Notes: generated from the letters alone by a model not told the origin. DNA of 64,000 nt from Doryteuthis pealeii (GCA_023376005.1 CM042156.1:41765156-41829155); one strand, 5' to 3'. Positions 32,965-44,462 are shown, counted from the stretch's first letter. Numbers and translations are program-made.

Positions 32965-34504
32965 GACTTAGAACTAGAAAAAGTATAAGAATCGCCTTGT
33001 AAAAAGCCTAAGTTGTGGGAAAATGGTGTAGCAGTTGACTGAAGACGAAAGACGATTAAAATATGGTGTGACTGTTCCGGTGAATTGCATGATGGGAAAA
33101 ATTGAACAGGCAAAACTAAACGCACGACATGCCCCGCCCACTTCAACAGTTGAAATTATCAGTTCACTTTTTAGTTCATAGAAGTTAAGCAGCGATGAGT
33201 ATGGTCAGTACTTAGATGAATGACCACTTTAAAACAGCAAATACTGTAACGCCAAGACTAAGCAAAGCTTAGTAAATAAATAACTACTACGACACAAAAC
33301 CATAGAGAACAAAAAATCTCCAGAAGATTATTGTAGCGCCAATTTAACATACTTTTCACTTAATCATTTTTGTTTTTAGAGATGAACTCCGACTGCTGAC
33401 AATGTCTCCACCAAAAACACCTTTCAGATAGTTTTTTTAGATTAATGTACAATGTGTAATACATTACATAGGAAACTATAACTAATACAAGTATAGTACT
33501 AATGTACTATTCTATAGTAACTATAGAATAGTTAATAGTACATTAGTACAAGAGTACTTGTACAATGTAGAAATGCTATTCTGTCTATCTCATAGCCGAA
33601 GTAGTTGCGTACTTTCCATCGGTACCTTATGTCGTGTACAAAAGACTTTCATAAAATCCCAGTTTTCTTGTCCTTGAACCAACCGTGTGTATTTTTTTTT
33701 TATCTTTAATTCGTTAGACAACTAACAGCTTTTTTTTTACAAAAAGCCTCGGCAAAAAACGCACTTCTCCTCAGCTAGTTCTAATAACTTTTTTGACGAG
33801 AAAAAAAAATGACAAGATATTTAATTTTAGCCGTAACAAAATCAGTGACTTAAATAAATATCACACATGCAAAAGATCGGTGTTCGATTCGAGGTAAAAA
33901 AATAAAAATATAAAAAACAATTTCGAATAAAAAAAAAAGATTTTAAGGCAGTTTAGGAAAGGATTTTTTTTAAATGTTTTTCTTATTAAAAAAAGATACA
34001 CATTTATTTTATTTTCGAGCTTTAATTCGGACTCTGCGTTTTAAATTAAAATTATGATTTTTTTTTGATACATTGTTTAATTTGAAACAAAAGTCTGTAT
34101 TGCGATATGAGGTGTACTAAAACAACGTCAGCAACTTGTTGAACTGAGTCAGTCCTCTGTTACCATAAATATTTTTTTAAGGCGAAGTAATTTGTCCTTT
34201 TTTTATTTCCTCCACACCATATAAGGAAACAAAATGTGGTCTGGCAACATTTTTATAAGTCGTTAGTCCAATGAACTACCAAGACCCAACCTACTTTTTT
34301 TTAACATACAAAAAAGACTACTGCCTTTACTTATGGTCTTTTTGGCTTGACATCTCACATTCCAAAATATTTATTCACTAAATCAATTATAGAAAAAGTC
34401 CATAGTAACTTTTTAAAAAGCAATATACCAAACACATTCATAGTCTGTTGCTCTCCCTTCTCAAAATAATTTGTACCTACGCTGAAAAAAAAATTATTTA
34501 AACA

Positions 34505-35430
34505 GATAATATTGGCTTGTTGATTTTACGGCATTTTAACCATAGGATTATTTTATGCCAAATATTACAGTACAAGAAAGTATTTTCACAGTCGGCACTT
34601 CATTATTTATTGTAAATGTAATGTCAATTTTATTTTTAAGAAACCAATGTATTAATAATGTCATTCAAAATCATTTTAAACATTATCTCAAACAAGATCT
34701 ATTTCGCCCACAGATGGAACGCTAACTTGTTATAATGGACACTTAGAGAGTGGGATGCTAACCAAGTCAAGTCAGAGTGGACCTGGGAGTAATAGCAATA
34801 AATGGGTACTCCATACTCTCCACAGCTCCAGAACTGGAGCTTCGCCACTGGATGCGGTTAGCCCCGTCGGTGGGGCTTTAGAATTTACCGACTGCACCTC
34901 TGTAGAGAGGTAAGACTCCGCCCTCCAATGGGGCCACCTGTTGGCCGTGGATGGCGACCTGTGATGCTTAAGGACGGAACCCTGGTGGATGAGCAATCCA
35001 TGACATGCAACACCCCACTTTGGTCCTTACTTAGGCTAGACGGGCAGTCGGAGAAGCCCCCTCCAATCAATGGTCATGTCAAGCCCTAGCATCTATATGA
35101 TTGTCCCAATCCTATTGCCCTTATGTCAAGCCCCAACGCTTTTTATCATATATGTGCTAGAAGGTGGCGGCTGAGGGTCTTCATGTCTTGGGTATAATGT
35201 TAAACAATCTGATAGTAAGGTTCAAGTTCTGGAGCTCTGGGAAATGTGGAGCACACCTTCATCATTGCTCCCAGGTCCACTCTGACCCGGAGTGGTAGTA
35301 TCTGCTAGGGTTTAGGTTAAATAGAAAAAATGAGTTAAAAATTTGTTTAAAAAAATTGAGTTTGAAAATGTCTTTGGCATAAAATAACCCAACAATGGTT
35401 GGCATGCCATAAAATCCAACCATCGACTTG
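34505..35430. mobile_element. Family C fold-back element (mirror copy)
   Basis: Mirror of 21650-22568. Confidence 0.6.
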
Positions 35431-35600
35431 TTGCCATGTACCACAGTAAGCTTAGTAAATAACCTCAGTGTGTGTGTGTGTGTGTGTGTGAGAACTCCAA
35501 GAGAATCGTTCAATGCAATTATAACTGAACTGAGAATCTGTTGGGTTAGATTTGTTTGTTTAATGGCATATCAACCTTCATGGGTTATTTAATGCCTAGG

Positions 35601-35845
35601 GCCGGGTTAACTCAGTCGGTAGAGCGTTCGGCTAAAAACCACAAGGTTCCTAGTTCGATACCCGCCCTCGCCAACTCAGCGTATGAGTAGCACAGGGATT
35701 TGTGTCGTAAAGTAAGGAGCTGATGGTAGGTGTGGCGCTTCACCTCAGATGCTAAAATAATCTCCTTGGTCTAGCGCTAGTGAAAAGGGAATAGACTCCC
35801 TCGCTGCATGGCTGATACCGACAATAGGCCGCCCCAATGACTTTA
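35601..35845 (+). mobile_element. tRNA-Lys-like SINE, family 2 (mirror copy)
   Basis: Plus strand GCCGGGTTAACTCAGTCGG, B box AGTTCGATACC. Mirror of 21240-21487. Confidence 0.85.
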
Positions 35846-36045
35846 CTTTTACTCATCTTTTAAGAACATTAAATAAGTTAGTTACTTGAAACTATATAAT
35901 TGCGTATGAATTCTTAGTATCAGCTAAGAATACTTGAAACAATATGTGTGCAAATTATAGTTTGGTTTGGTTTCTTTGTTTAATGGGATATCAACTTTTG
36001 TGGATTATTTAATGTCAAAAACCATCCTTGTAGAAGAACAGTAGT

Positions 36046-36198
36046 GGTACTATTTAACCCATAGCTGGAGGGATGAAAAGGTTCATGCCTTTCTCAAGGG
36101 TATTTGTCCAAAAGTGAATGTAACAGCACAAGTTTAGACTTACTTCAATGTCAGAGTCCAGCACATCATTACCCACTACACCACAGGAACTCTCCCAT
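36046..36198 (-). mobile_element. SINE family 1 variant (mirror copy)
   Basis: Mirror of 20888-21035. Confidence 0.6.
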
Positions 36199-36199
36199 A

Positions 36200-37572
36200 A
36201 GTTTTTTTTATATACTAGCAGGACCTGTGGATATACCACAGGATGATAATCTAATAATTACAATGTTTTATATGTTTACTTAAGAGCTATTGCAAAGAGT
36301 TCAATATGTAAAAAGTATAATAACCTTGACAATCTGGTTAAATTAGGTTGAAAAGTTTTAAGCGCTGGTCAAAGTAAAATGATACTCTGAATCTGTAGCG
36401 GTAGACAAGACAGAGAACTGGATGTTCACCCTGTGACGTTTAAGAAAATTGGTTCATAAAATAGTCTGTATGCAGGGAGGCTCTGCACAACCTTTCTTGT
36501 AAAACAAATAAACACAAAATAGGGGCTCTTTTAAAACCAATCAAAATTGTTTATGCCCAAATACAAAATCATTTCAACTGATCCCCTTTGATTCATCAGT
36601 TGACTATAAAAAGAGATATGTTTTTCAATTCAAGACAGAGGAGCCCCAATTTACAGAGTGATCTTGTTACACAATTTATGAGCAGTTATAAATTATGAAT
36701 ATACCTGTAGTTAGAATTTTTGAATAGGGTCTGAAACTTAAAAACAACGGGGTCCATGGGAAGTTACCCTCAGTTGTGACGGGTAATGACCTTTTATTTG
36801 ACCCCTTGAAAGCGCACGATTGGATGTGTGGGAATAGGTTTTAGTTTAGTTAGTCAGATCAAAGAGGATGTCTCTTAAGGTTCGCAACTCACCCACAGCG
36901 GAATCAAATGGGCAGGGTTGAAGATAAAAACTTGATCAAGAAACAAAGAAGTCTTGTTGTCTTAATTAAATGTTAAAACAAACAATGACCAGCCCTGCAC
37001 AAAGAAGAATCAAAGAAGAAGAACCAACCCTTAACAACAGAAGCCTACTAGACGAAAGAACATGGCGGCCAAGGTAGAAACAACAAGTAAAAGAGTATCA
37101 AGTAAGAAAGACCATCATATCATCTAATATATCTATCTCTCTGTCTGTCTCTCTGTCTGTCTGTCTCTCCCTCTATTATATCCCCAATGTTTTATAAGGG
37201 CTATATAACAATCTGAGTAATTCTAAAAAAAATTGTCTGTTCTAATACTAGCATTATCGGTAAGACCACCACGGACAACCAGTTCTCCAAGCTAGGAACA
37301 GTGAACCACCTCGGCTTTTATGCCTCCTCACAGGCCGAACCACTCCAACTATCAGGGGTGACAGGACACTTACCACAAGTCACCGCTCACAACCTCCAGG
37401 TTGTGAGTACAATCACTGTAGCCTCACAAGGGAACTCACTTCACCCCTTGCTACACAGACCACAACACTGTTAAGATCAGCTAGAATACTTAGAAGAGTC
37501 CTGGAGATCTAAGGAGACTTTCTATCACTCAGACTTCATGGAAAACCCACCAGTTGGAATTAGTGTGAAAAA
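36200..37572. other. Repetitive DNA, no gene recognised
   Basis: Mirror of 19509-20885. Contains the (CTGTCTGT) simple repeat near 37140-37165 and the TGTGGATATACCACAGG palindrome near 36224-36240. An ATGGCGGCCAAGG start near 37060 leads into 20 open codons without recognisable similarity. Confidence 0.4.
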
Positions 37573-37686
37573 CTTGCAAGGAGTAAAATGATATGTAAAC
37601 CTTGGAAGAGAGTTGTACCTATCACTGTTGGAGCACTTGGCACAGTTCCAAAGAGCAAAAAAAGGTTGGAAAAACTGGAAATCTGA
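37573..37686 (+). pseudogene. LINE ORF C-terminal fragment
   Basis: Reads LARSKMICKPWKR, then VVPITVGALGTVPKSKKRLE and a stop. This is the (V/I)(V/I)P(I/V)VxGALGxVPKxLEK pattern found at the end of some non-LTR retrotransposon reverse-transcriptase ORFs. Followed by an inverted repeat (TTAAGAACATTGATGTTCTT) and a SINE. Confidence 0.6.
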
Positions 37687-37756
37687 GGTAAAAATTAAGA
37701 ACATTGATGTTCTTAATTTTTACCTCAGGGCATGTTTACATTTTACCTCATACATA

Positions 37757-38032
37757 TTTACCAACCCCTCCACACAAGCAGGATGTGACACAAGGTCAAT
37801 TTATTAAGCGGAGTTTAACAGGTTTGAATTCAGAGTTTTCCTTCTCCTAGACTGGCTACCTAGCCATGGTTAAAGTGCCCAGTCTGCACTGCTATTTACC
37901 CATAGCTGGAGGGATGATTGGATTCATACCTTTCTCAGCGCTATGTGAAATTCAAACAGCTTCATCCAGGAATTGAACTCGGGTCGTCGTGTCCATTTCC
38001 TATGACTCTAACCATTAGACCACATGCCTCCC
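37757..38032 (-). mobile_element. SINE family 1 (mirror copy)
   Basis: Mirror of 19053-19327. Confidence 0.85.
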
Positions 38033-38504
38033 TTGATGATGATGGCACTGATAAAAACAATTTGAACAATGAGGAGAAGTTCTTTCTTCTTCTATCATAG
38101 TTCTCTCTTCTCCATCTTTCATTGTTCTTTTGGAATTCTTTGTCAACTGGGTGTGTCTGTTTCTTCATATCAGGTCAGTGTTTCTTCTTCCATTGGGGTT
38201 GTTTGCTTCACTGTGCATTTTAGTCATGGAAACAACACAGAGGCATATTTTTGTGCACACACTTTTATTACCCCAAATCACTTATTTCCTGATACATTAT
38301 TTGCCACACACACACACACAAAGAGCATAACTATATCTGCCTGAATCAGACACTTAGTCTCCAACTGACTAAATTCTAATCTATTTTCCCAGAGTCACCT
38401 GATCAAGTGACTCTCTAGACCAATGAGGGATGTGCTTCCAGATGACCATGGGGATGACACTCTGTCTATCAAACTCTATGACTATCATATTTTTCCATTC
38501 GGTT

Positions 38505-38770
38505 GGACCATATGACCTTTAGGCACCCCTTTTTTATCTCAATTAAGAAAGGACATGTTTTTCATTTACACTGTCAATATCCGGTTGTTTTAACAGACGA
38601 TTTTTAGATTTTTTTTTAATTATAAAACTAACCCCTAACCCTAACCCTAACCCCTAACTCTAACTCCTAACCCAAACTCCTAACAAACAACTGGATATTG
38701 AAGGTGTAAATGAAAAACATGTCCTTTCTTAATCGAGATCAAAAAGGGGTGCCTAAAGGTAATATGGTCC
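38505..38770. mobile_element. Hairpin MITE M1 (mirror copy)
   Basis: Mirror of 18309-18570, core CCCTAACCCTAACCCTAACC. Confidence 0.8.
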
Positions 38771-39046
38771 ATACGGTTTATTGTCATTTTAAAATCTACA
38801 CTACCTTACAAAAATGATAAGCTTCTGCCCATCCATTATGCAACAGCTGAAGTATTACAAAAACTTATTGTCACTTGATCTCTCACGAAAACTATCAGAC
38901 ACACAGAGTAAACATACAAATATATGAAATCATCAAAATAATGATGCTGAAAATATTGGTATCAAAATATAAAATCATTGGAATAATGGTGCTGAAAAAT
39001 GCTTTGGGGTAAGACTTTAAGATGTAGGACTTCATTAAAAGCTGTT

Positions 39047-39282
39047 GGATCATATTACCTTTAGGCACCCCTTTTTGATCTCGATTAAGAAAGGACATGT
39101 TTTTCATTTACACCGTCAATATCCGGTTGTTTGTTAGGGGTTAGGGTTAGGAGTTAGTTTTATTAATTTTTTTTTAAATCTAAAAATCGTCTGTTAAAAC
39201 AACTGGATATTGACGGTGTAAATGAAAAATATATCCTTTCATAATCGAGATCAAAAAGGGGTGCCTAAAGGTCATATGGTCC
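39047..39282. mobile_element. Hairpin MITE M1 (mirror copy)
   Basis: Mirror of 17798-18031, core GTTAGGGGTTAGGGTTAGG. Confidence 0.8.
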
Positions 39283-39475
39283 AAACTGTTTTAATGTCAA
39301 AAATTATGCAAGCCACTATGATTGTATGTGTCATCTCATTTAGTAAGTAGGTAAATTGAGTTGAAAACTATTTATAGCACTAGTACCTACCAATTATAAA
39401 GGGAAAATGGTAGAGTGAGGAATAATGATTTTTAGAAAATAATTTTGACCATATTCTGGATATAACTTTACTCTC

Positions 39476-39603
39476 TGGAGGTGTGTGGTGTAATGGTCAC
39501 CGTTGTAGGAAATGGGCTTGTTGACCCGAGTTCAAATCCTGAATGAGGCTGTTACCACACACACCAGGGTTAAAGAGCCCAGTCTGCCCTACTATTTACC
39601 CTC
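39476..39603 (+). mobile_element. SINE family 1 fragment (mirror copy)
   Basis: Mirror of 17484-17604, with head GAGGTGTGTGGTGTAATGG. Confidence 0.6.
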
Positions 39604-39894
39604 ATATATGTGTGTATGTGTTCTTGTGTTTTCCACTTTTTAAAAAAGTTTGTGTTATGACTCATTCCTTTTACAAATGATATATATTAGTAGAATTTTT
39701 ACCTATTATCCAAAATAGTGTAAAGCAAAGTAGTAATTACCATTAATCTATATGGGAGAATTTTTTGAACATTCCCAGAGTCAGAAAATAACATTCTAAT
39801 GTCTGCCTGCTTCAGTGTAAAAGGTTAAAGTTCATTGTCAGCTGGGACTGATTTTGAAAGGCTTGAAACATAACAGGTATGCTTTGACTATTCG

Positions 39895-40385
39895 GGTATA
39901 TTCGCGGAGTTCCGTCCCGGCCTCCTGCCTCAAAAACTGCTAGCCGGTGGCTGCTGAAAAAAAAAACACCAGCTACGATTGAAGTCCGTAGCCAAAGCAG
40001 TGTCACTTGAAAAAAAACTAGGGTTAGGGTTTAGAGTTAGGGTTAGGGTTGGAGTTGGGGTTTAAGGTTAGTTTAATGGGAAAATAAATAAATAATTTGG
40101 GCTCTGTTTTTTTTTGGTCACCCTGTATACTAGTTAAAATTAACAGTTTTATTACAAAATTAGTGGGTTCTGTTTTTTCTGGGTCACCCTGTATACAGAG
40201 GGGGTTAGGGTTAGGGTTAGAGTTGGGGTTGGGGTTGGGTTTTTGGCAAAAATGTCCTAAGTTGGTTGGGGTTTTTTTTCAAGTGACACCGCTTCGGCTA
40301 TGGACTTTAATTGTAGCTGGTGTTTTTTTTTCAGCAGCCACCGGCTAGTGGTTTTTGAGGCAGGAGACCGGGACGGAACTCTGTG
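39895..40385. mobile_element. GAGTTCCGTCCCGG palindromic element (mirror copy)
   Basis: Mirror of 16678-17165, core GGGTTAGGGTTTAGAGTTAG and CCCTGTATAC segments. Confidence 0.7.
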
Positions 40386-40478
40386 AATATTACTGACTAT
40401 TCAATTTGGCTTATTTGTTTGACTTCTTAAGTGTGCACTTAAAACATTATGCAAACCTAAAAAAAGACAAGGCGCATT

Positions 40479-40716
40479 GGAGGCACGTGGTGTAATGGAT
40501 ATAGTCATAGGAAATGGAATTGTTGACCTGAGTTCAAATCCTGGACTAAGCTACAGTTCACATAACGCTAATACCCTTGAGAAAGGTATGAATCTAACTA
40601 CTCTCCCTCCAGCTATGGGTAAATAGTAGAGCAGACCGAGCTCTTTAACCTTTGTTAGGCAACCAGTCTAGGGGAAGGAAAACTCTGAATTCAAACCTGT
40701 TAAACTCCACTTGGAG
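40479..40716 (+). mobile_element. SINE family 1 (mirror copy)
   Basis: Mirror of 16336-16578. Confidence 0.8.
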
Positions 40717-40784
40717 TGGTCACTACTAGAATAGGCTCAGTCCTAATTAGTGATCTATTTAACTAATTTTTTAAAACTAATTTT

Positions 40785-41024
40785 GGACCATATTACCATT
40801 AGGCACCCCTTTTTGATCTTGATTAAGAAAGGACATGTTTTTCATTTACACCATCAATATCCAGTTGTTTGTTAGGGGTTAGGTTAGGGGTTAGGGGTTA
40901 GTTTTATAATTTAAAAAAAATCTAAAAATCGTCTGTTAAAACAACCGGATATTGACAGTGTAAGTAAAAAACATGTCCTTTCTTAATCGAGATCAAAAAG
41001 GGGTGCCTAAAGGTAATATGGTCC
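40785..41024. mobile_element. Hairpin MITE M1 (mirror copy)
   Basis: Mirror of 16024-16260. Confidence 0.8.
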
Positions 41025-41310
41025 CTAATTTTTATTTTACAAGCAAATCCAGGTATCATAAAAGAGACAAAGGAATAGAGGTGTCATAGAAGAGACCAGC
41101 TAATTCAAGTTTTATAAAAGAAAATGAGCAAGGGTTATATCTATCTATCTATGTGGGAATTTTTATCCCCGGAAAAAGCACTGTTTAAACTCTAAGTTTT
41201 ATGGGAGAATAAACCGTACTTAAGACACAGTGAGGAGAAGGACGCTACTTTTGAAGAAAAGGAGACCAACAACTTTTTGTTCTACAAAATATTTACTGTA
41301 CATATATATA

Positions 41311-41593
41311 TTTACCAGCCCCTCCGCACACATAGGATGTGACACAAGGTCAATTTCTTAAGCGGAGTTCAGCAGGTTTGAATTCAGAGTTTTCCTTTTT
41401 CTAGACTGGTTGCCTAACCAAGGTTAAAGAGCCCAGTCTGCCCTACTATTTATCCATAGCTGGAGAGAGAGTAGAATTCATACCTTTCCCAAGGGTATTA
41501 GCGCTAAGGGAAATGCAATTACCACGTCCAGGATTTGAACTCGTGTTGACGAGTCCATTTCCTATGACTTTAACCATTACACCACACGCTTCC
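41311..41593 (-). mobile_element. SINE family 1, full copy crossing the arm edge
   Basis: The palindrome match stops at 41513 inside this SINE, because the left-arm partner is cut by the N gap. The head (GTGTGGTGTAATGG on the minus strand) at 41560-41593 is unique to this side. Confidence 0.85.
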
Positions 41594-41653
41594 TACTTTT
41601 TTACTGTACATATAAACAAAATATAAAACAGGGATATACAATACAAAACAAGC

Positions 41654-41888
41654 GGACCAAGTTACCTTTAAGCACCCCAGGGGCGACTTGGATTCAGAGG
41701 GACATGTTTTGCTTTGCACCGTCAACATCCGTTTGTTTGTTACCAGAGGATTTTAGATGCATTTTTTTTAAATTATAAAACTAACCCCTAACCCTAACCC
41801 TAACAAACAACCGCATGTTGATGGTGCAAAGCGAAACATGTCCTTCTGAATCCAGGTCGACCCTGGGGTGCTTAAAGGTAACTTGGTC
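41654..41888. mobile_element. Hairpin MITE M1, divergent subfamily
   Basis: Same architecture but different arms: GGACCAAGTTACCTTTAAGC / TGCTTAAAGGTAACTTGGTC and GACATGTTTTGCTTTGCACC / GGTGCAAAGCGAAACATGTC. The core is again telomere-like (CCCCTAACCCTAACCCTAAC). The arms have changed while staying paired. Confidence 0.8.
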
Positions 41889-42043
41889 TAAACAAGCAAA
41901 TAATTCAAAGGTGTTTGGCTGGTTAAAGATAGTTAAGGCTGCAGATATTAAATTTAAAAATATCAATAACAAAATACAACAAGAAATAACTAATGATATT
42001 AAAGAAATTAAGGAAAGTAAATACATATTCGTTAAATAGATAT

Positions 42044-42169
42044 TGCCATCTATGTACTGAAGAAAAACTGGCGATTGTTAGTTATTTAAATAATAGGGAA
42101 TTACTAAATCAAAGATCTGAGGTTCTCAATAGTTGTAAACATAAAAAAACATGGCTTCTTCGTGAATAG
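42044..42169 (+). pseudogene. Penelope-like element protein fragment
   Basis: Reads CHLCTEEKLAIVSYLNNREL and continues LNQRSEVLNSCKHKKTWLL to a stop (42 codons). C-x2-C-x2-EKLxI...LLNxRxExxxxCxHxxxxLL is the motif I recall at the end of Penelope-like (GIY-YIG-associated) proteins. It is 5'-truncated. Penelope-type terminal motifs follow at 42416 and 42997-43256. Confidence 0.55.
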
Positions 42170-42415
42170 TGAGATATTGATGTAATTTATGGTATTTATT
42201 AGAACTAAAGTAGTAAGATTCAAATTGATATTAAAAAATTAAAAAATTAAAAATAAATAAATAAAATAAAATAAAATAATAGATTTAAACAGTGTTCTGT
42301 CTTTTTTCTTTGTTTTTTATTGGTTAGTTTGGTCTATGCTAATTTATTTGAGTCATCGTCGAAGGTGTTGTATAATTATGAGTTTGCTCCAAATCTCTTT
42401 AGTCGGATCTTAGCC

Positions 42416-42436
42416 CTGAAGAGCACAAAGCAAAAC
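42416..42436 (+). ncRNA. Degenerate hammerhead-like motif
   Basis: CTGAAGA-GC-acaaa-GC-AAAAC. The boxes are in hammerhead order, but CTGATGA has become CTGAAGA and GAAAC has become AAAAC, so no cleavage is expected. Followed by TTTAAGTAGGTTT, as in the copy at 43202. Confidence 0.35.
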
Positions 42437-42479
42437 TTTAAGTAGGTTTATCTGACTCATTAGGTTTATCTTTATTATG

Positions 42480-42512
42480 TATATATATTTATATATATAT
42501 ATATATATATAT
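42480..42512. repeat. (AT)n microsatellite
   Basis: Interrupted ATATAT run. Confidence 0.9.
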
Positions 42513-42680
42513 GTTATATGCTCCCAAAATCCAGTAGAGCTCTCTAGGAGTGATTTTAATTGACTTTCACCACCAGCGTAATAAATCAATGATCGTCTGT
42601 TGTTTACAGACTTGATCTCTCTGGTGATTGTAAAATATACACACCGATGTATGTATTTATCAGTTAAAACACCGCTCCTT

Positions 42681-42760
42681 AATGGCGGCTGTCGATGGCC
42701 GAGAGGTTAAGGAACTGGGCTGATGAAAAGTCAGCTGGGTTCCGGTCCTGGTCAGAAGTA
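42681..42760 (+). mobile_element. SINE head with tRNA-Leu/Ser-like Pol III promoter
   Basis: A-box region TGGCCGAGAGGTTAAGG (42695-42711) and B box GGTTCCGGTCC (42738-42748), spaced as in a tRNA gene. A complete hammerhead core begins 32 bp after the B box, so the Pol III transcript would run into a ribozyme. Element ends are not fixed; (AT)n lies at 42825-42864. Confidence 0.65.
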
Positions 42761-42768
42761 GTTGCTGG

Positions 42769-42819
42769 GTCTAGCCACACTGATGAGACATGAAACGTCG
42801 AAACATGGTGTCTGTGGAT

Positions 42820-42822
<3 letters not shown>
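42769..42822 (+). ncRNA. Hammerhead ribozyme (type I), full canonical core
   Basis: Stem I 5' strand CCACA (42775-42779); core CTGATGA (42780-42786); stem II GAC / GTC (42787-42789 with 42797-42799) around a 7-nt loop; GAAA (42800-42803); stem III CA / TG closed by TGG (42804-42810), with A15.1-U16.1 stacking below; C17 at 42812; stem I 3' strand TGTGG (42813-42817). Outer GTC (42769-42771) can pair with GAC (42819-42821) across an internal loop. Every core nucleotide of the family is present, so cleavage after C42812 is predicted. Short stems and the open stem I resemble minimal hammerheads known from Penelope-like elements, retrozymes and the schistosome SINE-like repeat. Confidence 0.8.
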
Positions 42823-42824
<2 letters not shown>

Positions 42825-42871
<47 letters not shown>

Positions 42872-42875
42872 ATTT
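42825..42875. repeat. (AT)n/(GT)n microsatellite
   Basis: About 20 AT units then a short GT run, at the 3' side of the ribozyme SINE. Confidence 0.9.
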
Positions 42876-42996
42876 ATATAGATAAAAGGTGGCTTACCGG
42901 TGAATATGGGCACGATCGTTGGAGGTGCACAAAATCCAGGGGTTAAGTCAGCGATATTACAAATACAAAGTGCTCAATACAAAGTAGAGCAAATTT

Positions 42997-43251
42997 ATTA
43001 AAGAAATGGATACAATAGAAACCTACTCGAGTTTCACCATTAGGATCTTCAGGGTTAAATCCACTAAATTAATCGAGGTACCGATTAATTGCAGCGGATT
43101 ACACGTGTGTTCATTGAAGGTAACGTAACATCTTATTCAATGAACACACGTGTAATTGGCTGCAATTAATCGGTACCTCGATTTATTCAGTGGATTTAAC
43201 CCTGAAGATCCTAATGGTGAAACTCGAGTAGGTTTCTATTGTATCCATTTC

Positions 43252-43256
<5 letters not shown>
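42997..43256. mobile_element. Palindromic Penelope-type termini
   Basis: A ~260 bp palindrome centred near 43127. The arms share AAAGAAATGGATACAATAG, CCTACTCGAGTTTCACC, GGATCTTCAGGGTTAAATCC, CGAGGTACCGATTAATTGCA and ACACGTGTGTTCATTGAA (or complements). Each arm carries CCTGAAGA...GAAACTCGAGTAGG, a hammerhead-like variant with CTGAAGA. Confidence 0.7.
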
Positions 43257-43291
<35 letters not shown>

Positions 43292-43293
43292 CA

Positions 43294-43577
43294 GGAAGCG
43301 CGTGGTGTAATGGTTAAAATCATGGGAAATGGACTCGTCGCCCCGAGTTCAAATCCTGGATGTGGTAATTGCATTTCACTTTGCGCTAATACCCTTGGGA
43401 AAGGTATGAATCCTACTATCCCTCCAGCTATGGATAAATAGTAGGGCAGACTGGGCTCTTTAACCTTGGTTAGGCAACCGGTCTAGGAGAAGGAAAACTC
43501 TGAATTCAAACCTGTTGAACTCCGCTTAAGAAATTGACCTTGTGTCACATCCTGCTCGTGCGGAGGGGTTGGTAAAT
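43294..43577 (+). mobile_element. SINE family 1, clean full-length copy
   Basis: Head GGAAGCGCGTGGTGTAATGG, B box GAGTTCAAATCC, body to GGAGGGGTTGGTAAATATA, with (AT)n on both sides (43256-43282 and 43578-43625). The best family reference in this window. Confidence 0.9.
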
Positions 43578-43590
43578 ATATATATATATA

Positions 43591-43626
<36 letters not shown>

Positions 43627-43629
<3 letters not shown>

Positions 43630-43815
43630 CATCATTATCAAATCATGCTGACAGCATGGATTCCCTTGACATTTTCTTGCCATCTGTCCCTGTTGGTCAT
43701 CACTCCTAGCATGTCCTCAACATAGCATCCATTATATATACAGAACTGATGAATGTAAGTTTTTGCTCGTCAGACAACACTGGAGTATCTAAGTGTAGGA
43801 GTCCACTGGAGAACA
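43627..43815 (-). pseudogene. RTE-like LINE ORF fragment
   Basis: The minus strand shows DVLQWTPTL, then AKTYIHQF and MARKCQGNP, the frame-broken LxWTPTxG / AxTYIxQLC region seen at 49985-50180 in the other orientation. Confidence 0.5.
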
Positions 43816-43869
43816 TCACTTATGAATTAGTTCACTTATTGCGTAAGATGTGTGGCAACAAATTATTTT

Positions 43870-44460
43870 ATGATATTACATAAGTGACAAAAATAAAATG
43901 GAATTGGTGAAATTTATATGAAGAAAATTCCATATTTTTTTAATCTCCCACAAAAAATAAAATATAGACTCAATTTTCATAAAATTTTGAGATAAAGTTC
44001 AAGTTTAATAAAAAAAAAAGAAAGTTTAGCATCAAAAATTACATAACCATGCACAAAACATAAACTTCAAAACAGTATGGAATATCACAAGTACTTTGTT
44101 TCCCCTCTCATAATTTCTTTGGTGTCATGAATTTGGAAACTTAAATGTTTTTAATGAAATTATTAACACTATACATGAATTTTATGTGGTGTGATATGTT
44201 TTAATGTTTTGTTTTTATAAATAATATTTTTCTTTGGTACAATGAATTTGGAAACTCAAATGTTTTCAACATAAGCATATCTGAAGCTTGTCAGTACCTC
44301 AAATTTTAGCTCACAACACAAACAAAAAAAATAAATAAATAAATAAATCGAGTGTCAGCTCATAACTTGGAAAACTTGTAAATTGGTGAACTCATGATAA
44401 ACCGATAATGAGTACATTTTATTTCCTGAGCAAACTTAATAGAAGAGAATATAAACATAA
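43870..44460. other. AT-rich DNA, no gene recognised
   Basis: A short local duplication (ATGAATTTGGAAACTYAAATG at 44127 and 44242); otherwise featureless. Confidence 0.5.
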
Positions 44461-44462
44461 TA

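Larger units (their letters stand above)
28658..41513 (-). repeat. Right arm of ~26 kb inverted duplication
   Basis: Inverse copy of 15528-28462. Unlike the left arm, it continues without a gap into unrelated sequence (the rest of the SINE at 41514-41593, then the M1 copy at 41654). This arm is therefore the better candidate for the true genomic copy. Confidence 0.95.
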
